From Nymphaea colorata (lineage: Eukaryota; Streptophyta; Magnoliopsida; Nymphaeales; Nymphaeaceae): a stretch of DNA of 64,000 nt. The first letter of the stretch is position 1. Every line of letters begins with the position of its first letter. Shown here piece after piece: positions 1-11,799 of this stretch. The DNA is taken from the NCBI RefSeq assembly GCF_008831285.2, contig NC_045142.1, forward strand, positions 4,471,501 through 4,535,500, in the 5' to 3' direction. Made by a program: the position numbers and the translations under genes. The notes beneath the pieces were generated by a model. That model was not told the DNA's origin. It did not search any database and was given only the letters and a program-made list of their open reading frames with translations.

Positions 1-1
1 A

Positions 2-497
2 GACCACTGATCGAAGTTCAACAATTTTCAAATCATATATGACGTCTGATCGAAGTTTAAAATTTTTCAGATTAGATAAGACCACTGATCGAAGTTGAAC
101 AATTTTCAGATTAAATATGACCACTGATCGAAGTTTATTAGCTTTCGTATCAGAGAAGACCGTTAATCAAAGTTCAACAATTTTGAGATCAGATAAGACT
201 GCTCATCGAAGTTCAACATTTCATTAAATCATATATGACCAGTAATCGAAATTCAACAATTCTCGGATCAGATAAGACCACTGATCAAAGTTCAATAGTT
301 TTCATATCAGAGATGACCGTTAATCGAAGTTCAACAATTTTGAGATCAGATAAGACCGCTGATCGAAGTTCAACAATTTATTAAATCAGATATGACCAGT
401 TATCGAAGTTCAACAATTTTTAGATCAAAAAAGGCAACTGATCCAAGTTCAACAATTTTCATATCATATATGGCAACTAATCAAAGTTCAACCAATG
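2..497. repeat. 39-bp tandem repeat array with 157-bp higher-order period
   Basis: About 13 consecutive units of roughly 39 bp, each starting like GACCACTGATCGAAGTTCAA and ending in an AT-rich tail such as ATCAGATAA or ATCATATAT. Units begin at 2, 41, 80, 119, 158, 197, 237, 276, 315, 354, 394, 433 and 472. Units 119-275 (four units) match units 276-432 better than they match their immediate neighbours. The third member of both sets has 40 instead of 39 bases. This gives a higher-order period of 157 bp. The array probably continues left of the window. No coding potential was seen. Confidence 0.93.
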
Positions 498-3400
498 TCT
501 CGCATATATTTACTTGAGTATTTACATAGGCCTTATATTTGTCAGTTTACCAAACCATGTTTTGGCCTCAAACAACAAATGCACTGTGATGGAGTTAAGA
601 GAAATACTCAACTAATTTTTAGTTCAATTTACAAATAGATATGCACAGATGGATGTAGATCAGCTCATCAAGCTGGTTTAATTGTTATAAGTAGCTGCTT
701 GCTAATATAATCGATCAAATGAGCACTCACTTCAGAAGTGGTAGGTTCTATGTCATGATGAGCTAATGGAGCTAGAAAATAGAATGTTGAGAACCTAACT
801 ATTTCTCTTTTCGTAAGTAAATAGAATCTTCATAATCTACTTAGACAAACTTTACATGCTCTTCACATAATGACTATCAATTCTTTTCCTAACAATTTAT
901 GGTCAAATTTTTCTGTTGATTCCACCACATATTGGAGAAACTCGTTTTTGTCTATGTGGTTCATATTTTATTTACTGTCTGGATTGTTGTTGTTCCAAAA
1001 GTGTTTTATGGTTTTTGCTATGCATGGCTACATTGGGAAAGTTGCCCTACGCTACATTGACAGTTTGTTTTGGTACTTGTTCTTTCTATTGCTTACTGTA
1101 TCTTTTCGACTGGTGTATAACAGTATGTATATCTCGATTTTTTTTATTGTTGATTTGTATATTTTTCTTTCCTTCCTCAAAATTGATGCTTCCATTGTTC
1201 TTTTGGCAGTTAGATGCTGTTGCACCATTATTAACATGGTTGGAAAGACCAATTGCAGTTGCTTAACTAAATGCGGACACATGCAGGCTTCCTACTTCAA
1301 AATTTGATGGTGAGTATGGTGCTTCAAATCTATTGTTTCATTACCGTTCTCAGCTGTTTTTCATATTAAAATAGTTTCTTCTTCGTGTTCCGACCTTTTC
1401 CTGAATTTTGTGTCATCAATGAATTTTCCTGTTTTGGGGGACTGAGTATTTGCATTGTTTTAGTGATTAGATTGAGGACAGGAGTGACTGCATCTAAAAA
1501 GTTTTCTTGTAATGCAGTGGGTTTCCAACTCAAGTTTTTTATACATGGTGTGCCAGTGGATTATACTGGTCCACACTGGTCAGAGTTGCCTGTTGAGGGC
1601 TGCTAGTTGATCTCCTTAATCAGGTTAGAGGATTTATTTTCCTTTATTAGTACAATTATATAGTTACTGACAGTTTGCAGATCACCATAAAGTGGTATGG
1701 TAGTAGTTGCAACTTTCTTTTGTCTTTTAGATCAACGAAAAGACTATATGAAATAAAAGGTTCGTGACTAAAAAGGTTATGCTGCTAGCTCTCAATCCGA
1801 AAATGCTTTCAACTGCTTTTGTAGTACTGATTGTAGCTTAACTTTTTCATTTTTGCTGCTTGAGTATTTGTATGTTATTGTTGGCTGTTCTTGCATTTTA
1901 TGTTTCTGTTGTTTCATGAGCCGTTCATGGATAGTTTGTGACACAGCAGCTGGGTTATCATTGTTAATGCATGGGTAATTGTGGTAGTTAATAGCAATGA
2001 GTGCACCCTTAATTCCGTCTTTATTTTGGTGGTCCCATTCATGATGAAGAGTTAGCATCACTGATGACATTTACTGAAGCATGTTGTACATCACTAAATG
2101 TCATTTTCTTGTAGTGAAGTTTTTTAGATATTTGACAAGTGTATATAAATATTTAAAATTGTGTATTTTGATACGCTTTCTTGAACATAAGTAAACATTT
2201 TTCTAAAACTTTTTATAAAATTTTTGTAACTTCATTGATGCTTCATACAATTTTATAGACATTTTTAAAATTATTTTTTAACATTTATTAAAAAAGTTGA
2301 ATGTAACAAGTTTGTTATATAGATTTTAAGTTTTGTACACATTTGTATACTCATGAAAAGTTTATGTTCTTTTAGATTTTCATGATTTTTTTTAACCAAT
2401 GTTTGTGAGCTTTTTTTAATCTCTTAGATTTTTTTTTTGCGATTGATTATTAAAATCCTTATGCACCTTTCATGTCTTTGATAAAATATTGGAAAGTTAA
2501 TCTTGTCAATTTTTTTTTATTTGCATGGCTTGCAAAAGTTTTCTCATAAATTTTTTAAAGTTAGTCTTTTAAATATTTATTGTAAATGTTGAGAAAACTC
2601 TTGTGGACTCTTGTGCATATTTATGTGCCCATGAAATCAATTGGGAGCATGGATGAATCTGTAGGCATGAAATTGGGAATGGCTTGGGTAGGCTCTTGTG
2701 TTTCTCACATCTGTTGTCATATTGGATGCTTTGTGACCGTGTTATTTGCACAGTTGCCTCATTGGTTTCTTTCTCCCTTATGCTCAAATTTGTGCATGAG
2801 TGTTGGTTTTAGTTCAGTCCTATGGAACTTTCCTTCTGCTGTTGAGATTTATGAATACATGTATCTTCCCAAATTGTCTATGTTTTCTTGGGGATAACTT
2901 GGTAATTCCTAGTGCAAAAAAATGAAAATTGATTCTTGATAATGCATGAATCTGTATTGACAAAATGGAAATTCTGATAAATGTACGACCAAAGTGAAAA
3001 AAAGGTTAAAAACATAATAAAAACCATGACAACTTTTATGCTTGCATAATTGGTTGAAGAAATCAACCTTCACTTATATTTCATGTTCTTCCTTTTGACT
3101 TCTGTTGCAGTTTCAATATGTTCTTGATGTTTTCCATCATGATATTGCTTCTTATTTTATGTTCAACAATTTTCATCTTAATCCACATAAATTATCGTCT
3201 TTTCTTGTTGCTCTTCATTGTCCTACATTTTTCTTTCAAGCAATGGTAGTTGCCTAGATCAACAAGTTGTGAGGTAGATTCCTAAGCTAAAGCGTTCTTT
3301 TTGTTTTTCACTCTCAACTACTGCATTGTATTAGATATACCGTATGAACCAGTTACAGTAGAGAGCTATGTCTTGTGCGCCCAAGGACTTTTGATCTTTA

Positions 3401-5304
3401 TATCAGTCACAAAAAACGCATATAATGTGTTTTTTTGGTACTTTTTTATTTTTTTTATTATTTCAGGATTTATTATATTTTTTAAACATTTGTTGAGACT
3501 TTCTTGAGATATTCCCGAGATGTACAACTTTACCGTATTATACGCGAGAAATTCCTCGCCATGTAATACCCGTATCCGATATATGTGACAATGCTTTATA
3601 TCAATCTTCTACCGATCAAGTCACAAAATCTAGTTCCACAGCTATTATCCATTTTTTTCTTATGATTCTTTTAATAATGCATTCATCATTAGTCTTGCCA
3701 CTGGAAAGGTAAGCCATCAGATTAAGGATTTTTTTGTTTGGTAATTTTTTTTCCCTATTGAGGTATTCCTCTTATTCCTTTGTGGCAAACTCTATTCCTT
3801 ATCTTGTTTATAATCGACCGTTTAATAATGCTGGTACAGGAGCCACCTCACCAAGTGGTTGGGCCCTTCGAGCTGAAGGTGGTCAAACATGTTGTGTCTC
3901 AACTTAGTTGGTACCAAAACAAATAAAAATCAGGTTATCTATGGCTAAATTGTCATTCCCAGCTGCATTTTGGGACGTTTCCTTTATATTCAAAATCATG
4001 CATAAGATGAATAATATCCTATGTTTTCGGATGTCAACATATTCTTTTGATATCTTTTTTGCTGTTTTACTAGAGTGTCATGAGTTACTTATCTAGAAAT
4101 GGAATAAATATCTGATGTTCTATTATATTTCCTGTTAGAGCATGGGGAACACATTGGCATTTGACAGGTACAAATCCATGTTTTTCAAGACTGATGTTAC
4201 TTAAATCTCCTCTATAAACAGGAAGTTTTGGAACTCAAAAAATTTGCTTTTTACGAAGATTAGTTAATGGAAAGCTCAACAGGAGGCTCTATTTTCGAGG
4301 AATTTAGAATCCAGTAGTTGGTTTATATTTTGCTTCTTGCTGTGTAGTCTTAGCATATTTTGTTGCTTTGTCTTGACCATTTTTTGGGTCATACTATGCT
4401 CTTTACTTTTTATGAAGCTGTCCTCGGGTAAGTGCAGCTTCTTGTCATTTCATTTCCTTTGCTACTTATTATCATGTTTCACTTGTGTTTACGTTTCTTT
4501 ACAGTTTTTCTTTTTTAAGTAGCTGTTTTGTAATTATATCTTGTCTTTTTGTTTCCTGAGATTTGACTTGATACTTAACCTTGTTCTGCTGATCCAACAT
4601 GGTGTGCAATGTCCCTCCATATGTTGTGCGTGGTTCAACGAAAATATTTTTTGTGTGATTTTGGATTTACCAAATTTCTTGAATAAGAACTGCATATTAT
4701 AGTACTCCATTCTGATTTTGTCTTAATATTGCGGTCCTATCCTATGAATTAATCTGTATTTTCTTGATAATGTTTTGGTTCGTGTGACAAAGTACATAAA
4801 ACACTGACCTGACTTCTAGAGCTTCACTTGTGTGCAAGGGTATGTTTGATAACCAATCATCTTAAATTCACAAACTTTTAGGTGGCAAAAGATTGATGGT
4901 GGTTCATCAAGCTAAAGATCTTAGGTTAAACTTGATTATTTTATATTGGCAAACCTGACTATTAATATTGTGTTTGACGAAGTACCCGTGTGTTAATGAA
5001 CAAGTGAGTTGAGGAATGGGCTTGGCAATCGGTCAAGTTGATTGCTTTAAAGTGCGCATTGTTTCTAGTCTTTTCTTGACAACTGTTCATCGAAAAAAAA
5101 AAATCTTTTCTTTCCAACTGATCTTAGAAAACCCTATGATGCCCGTCTTTTTTATGCATGACCTAGCCGCATTTGTCAAATGCATCCATGCTTGGGGGAT
5201 GTAGAATTATGTTTGGAATGACTCAACCCATGATTCATCGGTAGATGATTGTTGTGGCTTTGGTATTTTGTGTATTTTAGCACAATGATGTTATGGTTCT
5301 ACTA
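498..5304. other. AT-rich intergenic sequence, no recognised gene
   Basis: Only short open frames occur (for example 870-1307, 1385-1606 and 2586-2897 on the plus strand), with no recognisable domain, codon pattern or family similarity. Two short stretches around 1285-1308 and 1519-1620 are flanked by splice-like AG and GT, but their translations match nothing I know. The T-rich composition resembles intron or decayed transposon sequence. Confidence 0.5.

Positions 5305-5345
<41 letters not shown>
5305..5345. repeat. Compound microsatellite (TA)n(CA)n
   Basis: An uninterrupted run of AT dinucleotides passes directly into AC dinucleotides, about 40 bp in total. Confidence 0.95.
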
Positions 5346-5346
<1 letters not shown>

Positions 5347-5553
5347 CATGTCATTAATATTGAACACTTTTGACATATCCCTCACTCGGTAGTTGGCAGC
5401 AACTTCAACGATGTTTGGAAGTAGCTTTTGTAAAGGTGAACAATAAATTGTCCTTATTTTCAAAAAAATAATGTGGATGCCTCGTAAATCAATTTATACA
5501 CTTTTTATATTTATTCAGCTTACATTTTTCAAATAAAGTTTAGCATTGGTGGG

Positions 5554-5818
5554 TAGGGCTGGGCACCGGCCAGGTACCCCATGAATACCTGGCCTGATCA
5601 GGCCTAAGTACTCGGTACTCAGGTTGACCCGATATGTTATTATTATTATTTTTATTTGAATAATAATGTATAATTTAATATATTAAAAAATATTTTATTT
5701 ATTTATTTTTATTTTAACCAGGCTGAGTCTGTCCTGAGTCTGTCCTATTTCCATTTCCAGTTGTTTGGTTAGACCCGGACTCGGGCTTTGGGCTGGTTCA
5801 GCCCAATGCTTAGGCTTA
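5554..5818. mobile_element. Decayed hAT-like MITE
   Basis: The left end reads TAGGGCTGGGCACC, a typical plant hAT terminus. The right end ends in CTTAGGCTTA, an imperfect inverse of it. The interior has the GGCCTGATCAGGCC-style GC-rich subterminal blocks and an AT-rich centre seen in this class. The flanking bases TGGTGGGT and TGGTGTGC match at six of eight positions and may be a degraded 8-bp target duplication. There is no transposase coding region. Confidence 0.4.
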
Positions 5819-5892
5819 TGGTGTGCATGCAGTCTGGTTCAGAATATGGAGGTTTGGGCCTCTCTCTCTGATATAATCTGATTTTAATTAAG

Positions 5893-6086
5893 AAGTATTT
5901 CAAATCTGATTTTTTTAAAAAAAGTATTTCAAATATATGAGTTTAATAAATAAACATAGTATTTCAAATATATGAGTTTAATAAATAAACATATGTTATC
6001 TGACCTAAAAAGTATTTCAAATCTGATTTTTAAAAAAAAGTATTTCAAATATATGAGTTTAATAAATAACATATGTTATCTGACCT
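5893..6086. repeat. Compound tandem repeat
   Basis: Sub-blocks built around AAGTATTTCAAAT and ATATGAGTTTAATAAATAA recur several times. A larger unit beginning AAGTATTTCAAATCTGATTT starts at about 5893 and again at about 6009, and both copies run into ATATGTTATCTGACCT. An extra inner duplication of the ATATGAGTTTAATAAATAAA block lies in the first half. Confidence 0.85.
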
Positions 6087-7590
6087 GAGGTCCTTGGTTA
6101 CCGCCGTCCAACCGAAGCCCACTCGTAGGCGACGTTTGATGGCTGTTCATCGAGTGTTTTTTTCCTTTTCAGTACGGTTTCAACCAGTTTATCAAACGCT
6201 GAAAAAATTCACTCGCTCAGAATGGATTTCCCTGGAAAAAAGTGGCCTTAATTTCAACGGTTATATTCCATATGGTGTGTGTGCAGGCGTAGGCTAGTGG
6301 AAATATGGAAGAATATTTACGAAAAACGTAAAACTGCTCGAGATAGGGATTGAAATCGTAAGATCATCTCCTTATCTTTGAAACCGTATCTGAGACAGTT
6401 CCGAGAAGCCCCCACACGCTTACGTAATTTCTATTAGTACAGAAGTCAGATTATATATGACATCCGGGGAACGGCATGCTTACCATTTAGGTTTCTTTTT
6501 TTTTTTTTCGTTTAACTAGTCCTGTTTTATTGATTACTTTTCAAGCGCACAAGTCATTTTCTAAAGCTTTCGAATTTAACCTCCAAGGTAAAATCCATCT
6601 GGAGGGTATTTTTCGTGCATAATGATATTAGAGTTTCCCAATTTTGTAGTCGGATTTTTCTGATGCATATAAAGCTTCATACCAAATTGGGGCTCGATAA
6701 ACTAAGGGTTCCAAGTCATATATATACACTTTTACATTCAAGTTAAACCCATGCATCTCAGAGTCTAAGATGCTTCTTGGCAATTAAGATTTTGAAACAT
6801 GTATTTGCATGGCATTACAAATCAACTGGGGTTGTGCCGCCAAGGCATCCGGGCAAGTCTTGAATCATGTTGCTAATATGGCTATCAAATAAGATTTAGC
6901 ACCTAGTCCCATATGTGAATTATGTGAATTAAGGTGGATGATTTGTTAACCTATCATCACGGTTAGTGGGCTTAATACTAGTTTTGTATATACGTGCCTT
7001 TATATATATTACTAATAATATAGAAACCTGTTGTTTTAATCATGCAAATTAATTACTTTAACCATGGATTGCAACCTTTAGAAAATGGGTATTTAATCGG
7101 GCAGCTTATGATCTTTTAAACGAAGCTCTTAGATCAGTTTTGGGGCGAAACGTAACTTCTAAACACAGATAAAACATAAATGTCTTGGACATAAATTAAG
7201 TTGAAATGGTAAATTGATTTTTGTATAAAGTGTGTGTGTGTGTATAGTTGTGAAATATGTAGGCTAGGTAAACATAAAACTGCTTCTAAGTTGTCCAAGC
7301 CTACCTCCCCTTCTTAGTTTACAAAATTGTTTTGGATTCACATGGGTCTGGTGAGAATAAACATTCATTGACCACGGCCTTTACCGTGGCCAATCGTCAC
7401 TTACGCCCCAACCAGACAAGTTGAGTAAGTTACGGAACCAGAAAAAATAAAATCAAACGATGACAATGTACAATTAACTCGTACACAATTTACACAATTT
7501 TTTGGTGAGCTTATTGAAAGGGCAGCTGGGCTTTTATGGCCTGTAGCTGTAGTCTAATGTCATCCTGTGGACCCTTTATTTTGCTTGTAC

Positions 7591-7715
7591 CTACCCATTT
7601 TTTGTAAATAAATGGAGGGAAGACTACTTCCAACAACTGCCTTAAGTTGCATCCTACCCATTTTTTGTAAATAAATGGAGGGAAGACTACTTCCAACAAC
7701 TGCCTTAAGTTGCAT
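7591..7715. repeat. Exact 63-bp tandem duplication
   Basis: The segment starting CTACCCATTTTTTGTAAATA at 7591 is repeated from 7654. The copies appear identical until the second ends at about 7715. The absence of visible divergence suggests a recent duplication. Confidence 0.95.
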
Positions 7716-8380
7716 AGTATAGCTGGTTGAACTGACTCGCCTATAAATGGTGAGTCATCAGTTTGATTCATGTGGGTGTTGCTTCCATGTACTACAAATG
7801 GTCCTGCCGCAACCACGGAAGCAGGCCTTGAACATCGGTGGTACGGGAGGAGGGAGACTTTGGCTTATCGGGTATCACCCCTTATCTCCCAACAGCATTT
7901 CATTGGCACATATACAATTTGATGTGCAAATATAAAAGAGAGATAGTGATACATAAGTTGGTTTTTTTTTTTATCCCTTAGTTAAAGGTTCTCTCCACTC
8001 TTCAATTTATCCCAGGAACGCCCATGTTGGCTACTTGGGTGCTTGCTCTCTATTTCTCATGTAGTGCAAGGCTTTCACTTGATTCGCCAACAATCGAAGC
8101 TATACTATGCTTGTTCCTGCATCAGCAATGTAGAGAAGACCCCAAAAAATGAGGGAAAATTCAGATCTCCATTAACTCAAATCAACCAAGCTAAAAAAAT
8201 CAAAACATGAATATAGATAATCATAAGCAGAACCTAATCTAATGTCGATCATTGGTTGAGATCAAGTCCCTAAAAAAATATTGGAATTTGAATATAAACT
8301 AACACAAGTTCAAATAGTCCATAACAAGAAATGGATCAGTCTCCCTCGGTTGGAGAAGATTCAAATCTGGCGCTAATAAT

Positions 8381-8798
8381 TGGGGGTGTTCTATATATTT
8401 CATTTGCATTAGATATCCTACTGAACCATTCGGAAAAAATTGGATATATAAAAAAATTAATATCCGATTAATAAATTGAATCAGCTCTAGATTTAAGATA
8501 GTTTCAGATTAGATATACATAAATATTTGATCGGATTCAGATTCAAATCAAATTTAGTTACAAATAGGTATCTTACATTCAACGTCCTTACATTTTGAAA
8601 ATTGGTCGGATTCAATTCAAAATTTGGATTCAAATTCAAATCAGATTTTGATTGTGAGTCAGATTCAGATTTAGATTTGGATATGGCTTTTCTTCATTTG
8701 TGTTTGCATTTGCATTGGAATCTGAATATGTGAATATTCGAAAAAGCAGATCTAATTAAAAGTACATCTGAATCGAATCTGATCCATTAATACCTCCG
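8381..8798. mobile_element. Degraded copy of the MITE found at 55,202-55,639
   Basis: The order of motifs matches the 55-kb element: a GGGGGTGT-like left end, ACTGAACCATT, TATCCGATTAA, GATTCAGATTCAAAT, CCTTACATTTTGAAAAT, several CAGATTCAGATT blocks, GAATATGTGAATAT and a right end resembling ATTAATACCTCC. This copy has lost clear terminal inverted repeats and a target duplication, so it is older. Confidence 0.7.
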
Positions 8799-9485
8799 GC
8801 CATCATCCTTGAAAAATCATGTAATCGAAAACCACTTCTTCTAACTCTTAAATTTTAATACTTAATTGACTGGTTTGTGTCAATTAGATTAATAGATAAG
8901 ATTGACATAATGGAGCTAAGCTGGTTACAATCTAGTAAAGACCAAGTTGAGTTAGGGCATGGATTTGGGTCAAATCGGCATTTGGTCATTGAGCACTAGG
9001 CTTTGATGATATTGTTTCATTCAACAGGTAGGTTTCGAGTCTGCCCTTTGTTGTATGGATCCATAAGTAAACTGTTTGGATTTGGTTTTCGGTGTGGATT
9101 TGGGTCCTGGAAAAGTTGACCTGGGTTTGGGATTGGGTTAGGATTGAATAAACATGAGATGGCTTGGGTCCGACAAGTCGAAATGGGTGGGGGATGTTGA
9201 CGGTTCGGGTTCTGACCGTAGATGCACCCGGTCCCTTCCAAAGGCCCGGTTTGCGTAGGTAGCACTGTTGAAAGCAGTTTGTTTTTCGTTGTCAGGCACA
9301 AAGTGTTGGAGTATACAAAAAGACTAAAGTGCCCTTCACTATTCTTCTACAAGGCACAAAAGAAAGTGGCAAAAAGTGGGAAACGTTCCTAACGCTCAAC
9401 ATTGTGTTGGTCTAACCACGTGAGGAATTCCATCATCTTGCTGAACCTTCATGCTAATACAAAGTAAGAGTCAAAACTTCAACGA

Positions 9486-9557
9486 GCGTTTGTAGTCCAA
9501 CGGTTAGGATAATTGCCTTCCAAGCAATAGACCCGGGTTCGACTCCCGGCAAACGCA
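9486..9557 (+). tRNA. tRNA-Gly (anticodon TCC)
   Basis: A 72-nt cloverleaf can be folded by eye. The acceptor stem is GCGTTTG with CAAACGC and discriminator A. The D-arm starts TAGTCC, the anticodon stem is ATTGC/GCAAT with loop CTTCCAA (anticodon TCC), and the T-arm is CCGGG-TTCGACT-CCCGG. The internal A box (TAGTCCAACGG) and B box (GGTTCGACTCC) fit RNA polymerase III promoters. A T-run follows at once (ACTTTTTTCC) as terminator, and an upstream CAA-containing stretch (TCAAAACTTCAACGAG) is typical of plant tRNA genes. There is no intron. It reads glycine GGA codons and appears intact. Confidence 0.96.
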
Positions 9558-9759
9558 ACTTTTTTCCTCACTGTGAATGAAAAAACCCCAACTAACTTAA
9601 GCTTTCATTTCTCTCTTTTCCTTGCTCCCCTTCTGCAGACGATTGTTCGTCCCTCAACTCCTGCCCGATTTTATTTTCTCACGCGTAATTTATACATTTA
9701 AATTGAAAAGCCCACCCCTCCTACTAATTTCTTTCTTTTTCCTATGTCGTAGTTTCATG

Positions 9760-10368
9760 TAACATCGGGCCTCGGGCTTCGGTTTATGCTCGAGGCCCGG
9801 CCCGGCCCGGCCCGATTATTAATGGGTCGGGTGGGTTGATCCGGGCTTTGAGGCAGGTTGCTACTTGCTAGCCTCTAGCTCACTCAAAAAATGAGTACGA
9901 ACGTAAATCATGTGCACTTAATAAAATAACAAAAACAAGAACAACAACCAGTAGAAAGTAGTCCTCTGAAGGAGCACTCGATGCAATCGACGATGAAGCA
10001 AGTAGAGCAGTTGTGCGATGGCGGCGACCGACGGGGGGACCGGAAGAAGCAGTCAAGGGGCGACGGCCAATGAGGAAGACTGGAGGAGGCAGTCTCGAGC
10101 TCGCGGCGATGAAATTTCTTAATGAAACGAAAAGAGAAAAAGAAAACCTAACCCATAACCCTAAGTTCTTAATTCTCTAAGTTCATTTTTTTTAAAGAAA
10201 AAAAAAAAACTCATGTCAGGCTTATCGGGTCGCCACCGATCATAGTGGCAGGCCCGGGCCGGGCCGAGCCCGATAAATTTGGCCCGAAAACTTTTTTGTC
10301 AAGGCCCGAGCTCGTGGCGAGCCGGGTACCGGATACCCGGCAGCGGCCCGGCCCGATGCCCAGGCTTA
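9760..10368. mobile_element. GC-rich MITE-like element, hAT type
   Basis: Two GC-rich ends with mirrored GGCCCGGCCCGG blocks flank an AT-richer centre: the left end has CGAGGCCCGGCCCGGCCC, the right end has GGCAGGCCCGGGCC and CGGCCCGGCCCGATGCC. The right terminus CCCAGGCTTA, inverted, is TAAGCCTGGG and resembles hAT ends. The left terminus is not clear. The open frame at 10245-10457 is a by-product of the GC-rich end. No transposase is visible. Confidence 0.45.
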
Positions 10369-11210
10369 GACAATATTTGCATTTTACTACTTTATCATTA
10401 TTCTGTGCTGTAGGGTGCGCCGCGCCTGGTGCACCTAGTCCTCCCTTTTTTGGGTAATTGTATTAAATTCCAATGGCCTAGATGGGATTGAAGCTTTCCA
10501 TTCTTATTCTTTTCAAAAAGTTAAGAGAGAGAGTGTGTGTTAATGAAAAATAAGTCGTTTTTTTCTTATATGGTCAATACAAAAACAAACCAATAATTAG
10601 ATTACCAAAAGAAGGAGTTTATTGGACATCTCGGAAGAGATAAAAAGAAAGAGGGAGTTTGTAGGTAGTACACAATAAACCATCGCCCTCCTAGAGTGTG
10701 TTCATATTTTTTTTTTTATAACATATGTTTTAGCATGAATAATGTGAAATAATATGAATTCATATGGTTGTTTGACAATCAAAACAGTAATAAATTGTTT
10801 CATGAATCTATCTAAAAAGTTAGTCTAATTTCATAAAACAATTATGATGGTACTCTATAAATCACTATAATAGTTGGAATAAATTCATAAAATAGTAACA
10901 AAATGTCACTTTTAAAAGCGTTTGATAATGTGAATATTGTGTCTTTAACATAGATTTATAAAAGTTCATGTTGCCAAATATTTAACATTTTAAAGGACAT
11001 CACCGTTCAAGAGGGGAGGGGAGAGAGAGAGAGAAACGACTTAATTATGTCAACATTACTTAGCTGTTTGAAAAATAATTATATAAAAGTTTCTTCTTTG
11101 TTAACGATGGAAAATTAATTTAAAAAAAACTTGACCGCATTGTTTTTAAAGGCCAAAATGATAGATTTTTACCGATTTCACAACTAATTTACCAAAAAAA
11201 AAAAAGATCT

Positions 11211-11218
11211 TATAAATA
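11211..11218 (+). promoter_or_regulatory. Candidate TATA box of the ankyrin-repeat gene
   Basis: TATAAATA lies about 590 bp upstream of the chosen ATG, followed by a CT-rich leader (11525-11640) typical of plant 5' untranslated regions. If transcription starts just downstream, the leader contains short upstream open frames, including one at 11641-11679. Position and consensus are the only support. Confidence 0.3.
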
Positions 11219-11799
11219 TCTTTCGTTACCCATAAAAACTTTGAAGCTCGGTTTTCACGAGAACAAGAAGTTAGATTCATGAAGCGTATTCCTTAAAATT
11301 TCCCCAAGAAAAGATAGCAGCTTCATTTCGCGCAGCGACGAACTGTGAGTCCCATTTCTGTATTATGGTCAAATATCTGGACTTTCGAGAAGGAGACAGC
11401 GTCTGCTTGCAGAGGGGAAGAAACCGCGAGACGAGGGAGGGCGAGTCTTGGTCGTCGTTCTCGCGTAGGACAAAAGTAGACGATCAAAGGACGCCTCTGC
11501 TCTGGGCCCCTCGTCGTCCATCCCATGGAGCAGAGAATTCTCTCCCGCTCTCTCTCCTCTTCCACTTTCTCGCTCTTTTCTTTCCCCACTCACTCCGCAA
11601 TAGAGGCTTCGACCTCTCTCTTTCTCTCTCTGACTGGCTTATGGCCGCCCTTCACAAAAGAAACGGGGACACATCCTAGGGCTTACTTCTCCTCGATGAA
11701 GCCCTAGAATCGCCCCCTCTCCTTGTATATCAGAAGTTTTCTCCTCGATCTTTTCATTTTTATTACATTTACCAGCGATCCGAGGTAGTGGATCGCGAG

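Larger units (their letters stand above)
6087..9485. other. Intergenic sequence with no recognised gene
   Basis: This stretch contains a perfect 63-bp tandem duplication and a decayed MITE, both listed separately. The largest open frame (7511-7816, minus) owes its length to the 63-bp duplication, which keeps frame and repeats a 21-residue segment. It has no recognisable domain. Confidence 0.5.

Noticed and set aside
2-497. CRISPR-like array (regular 39-bp repeats)
   Set aside because: Units are contiguous with no unique spacers, they diverge along their whole length, and the setting is a plant nuclear genome.
870-1307. Open frame of 145 aa as a gene
   Set aside because: Low-complexity T-rich translation (Phe, Leu, Ile, Tyr), no domain, no splice partners; typical of AT-rich noncoding DNA.
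2586-2897. Open frame of 103 aa as a gene
   Set aside because: No recognisable family and no neighbouring exons; the overlapping reverse frame is equally open.
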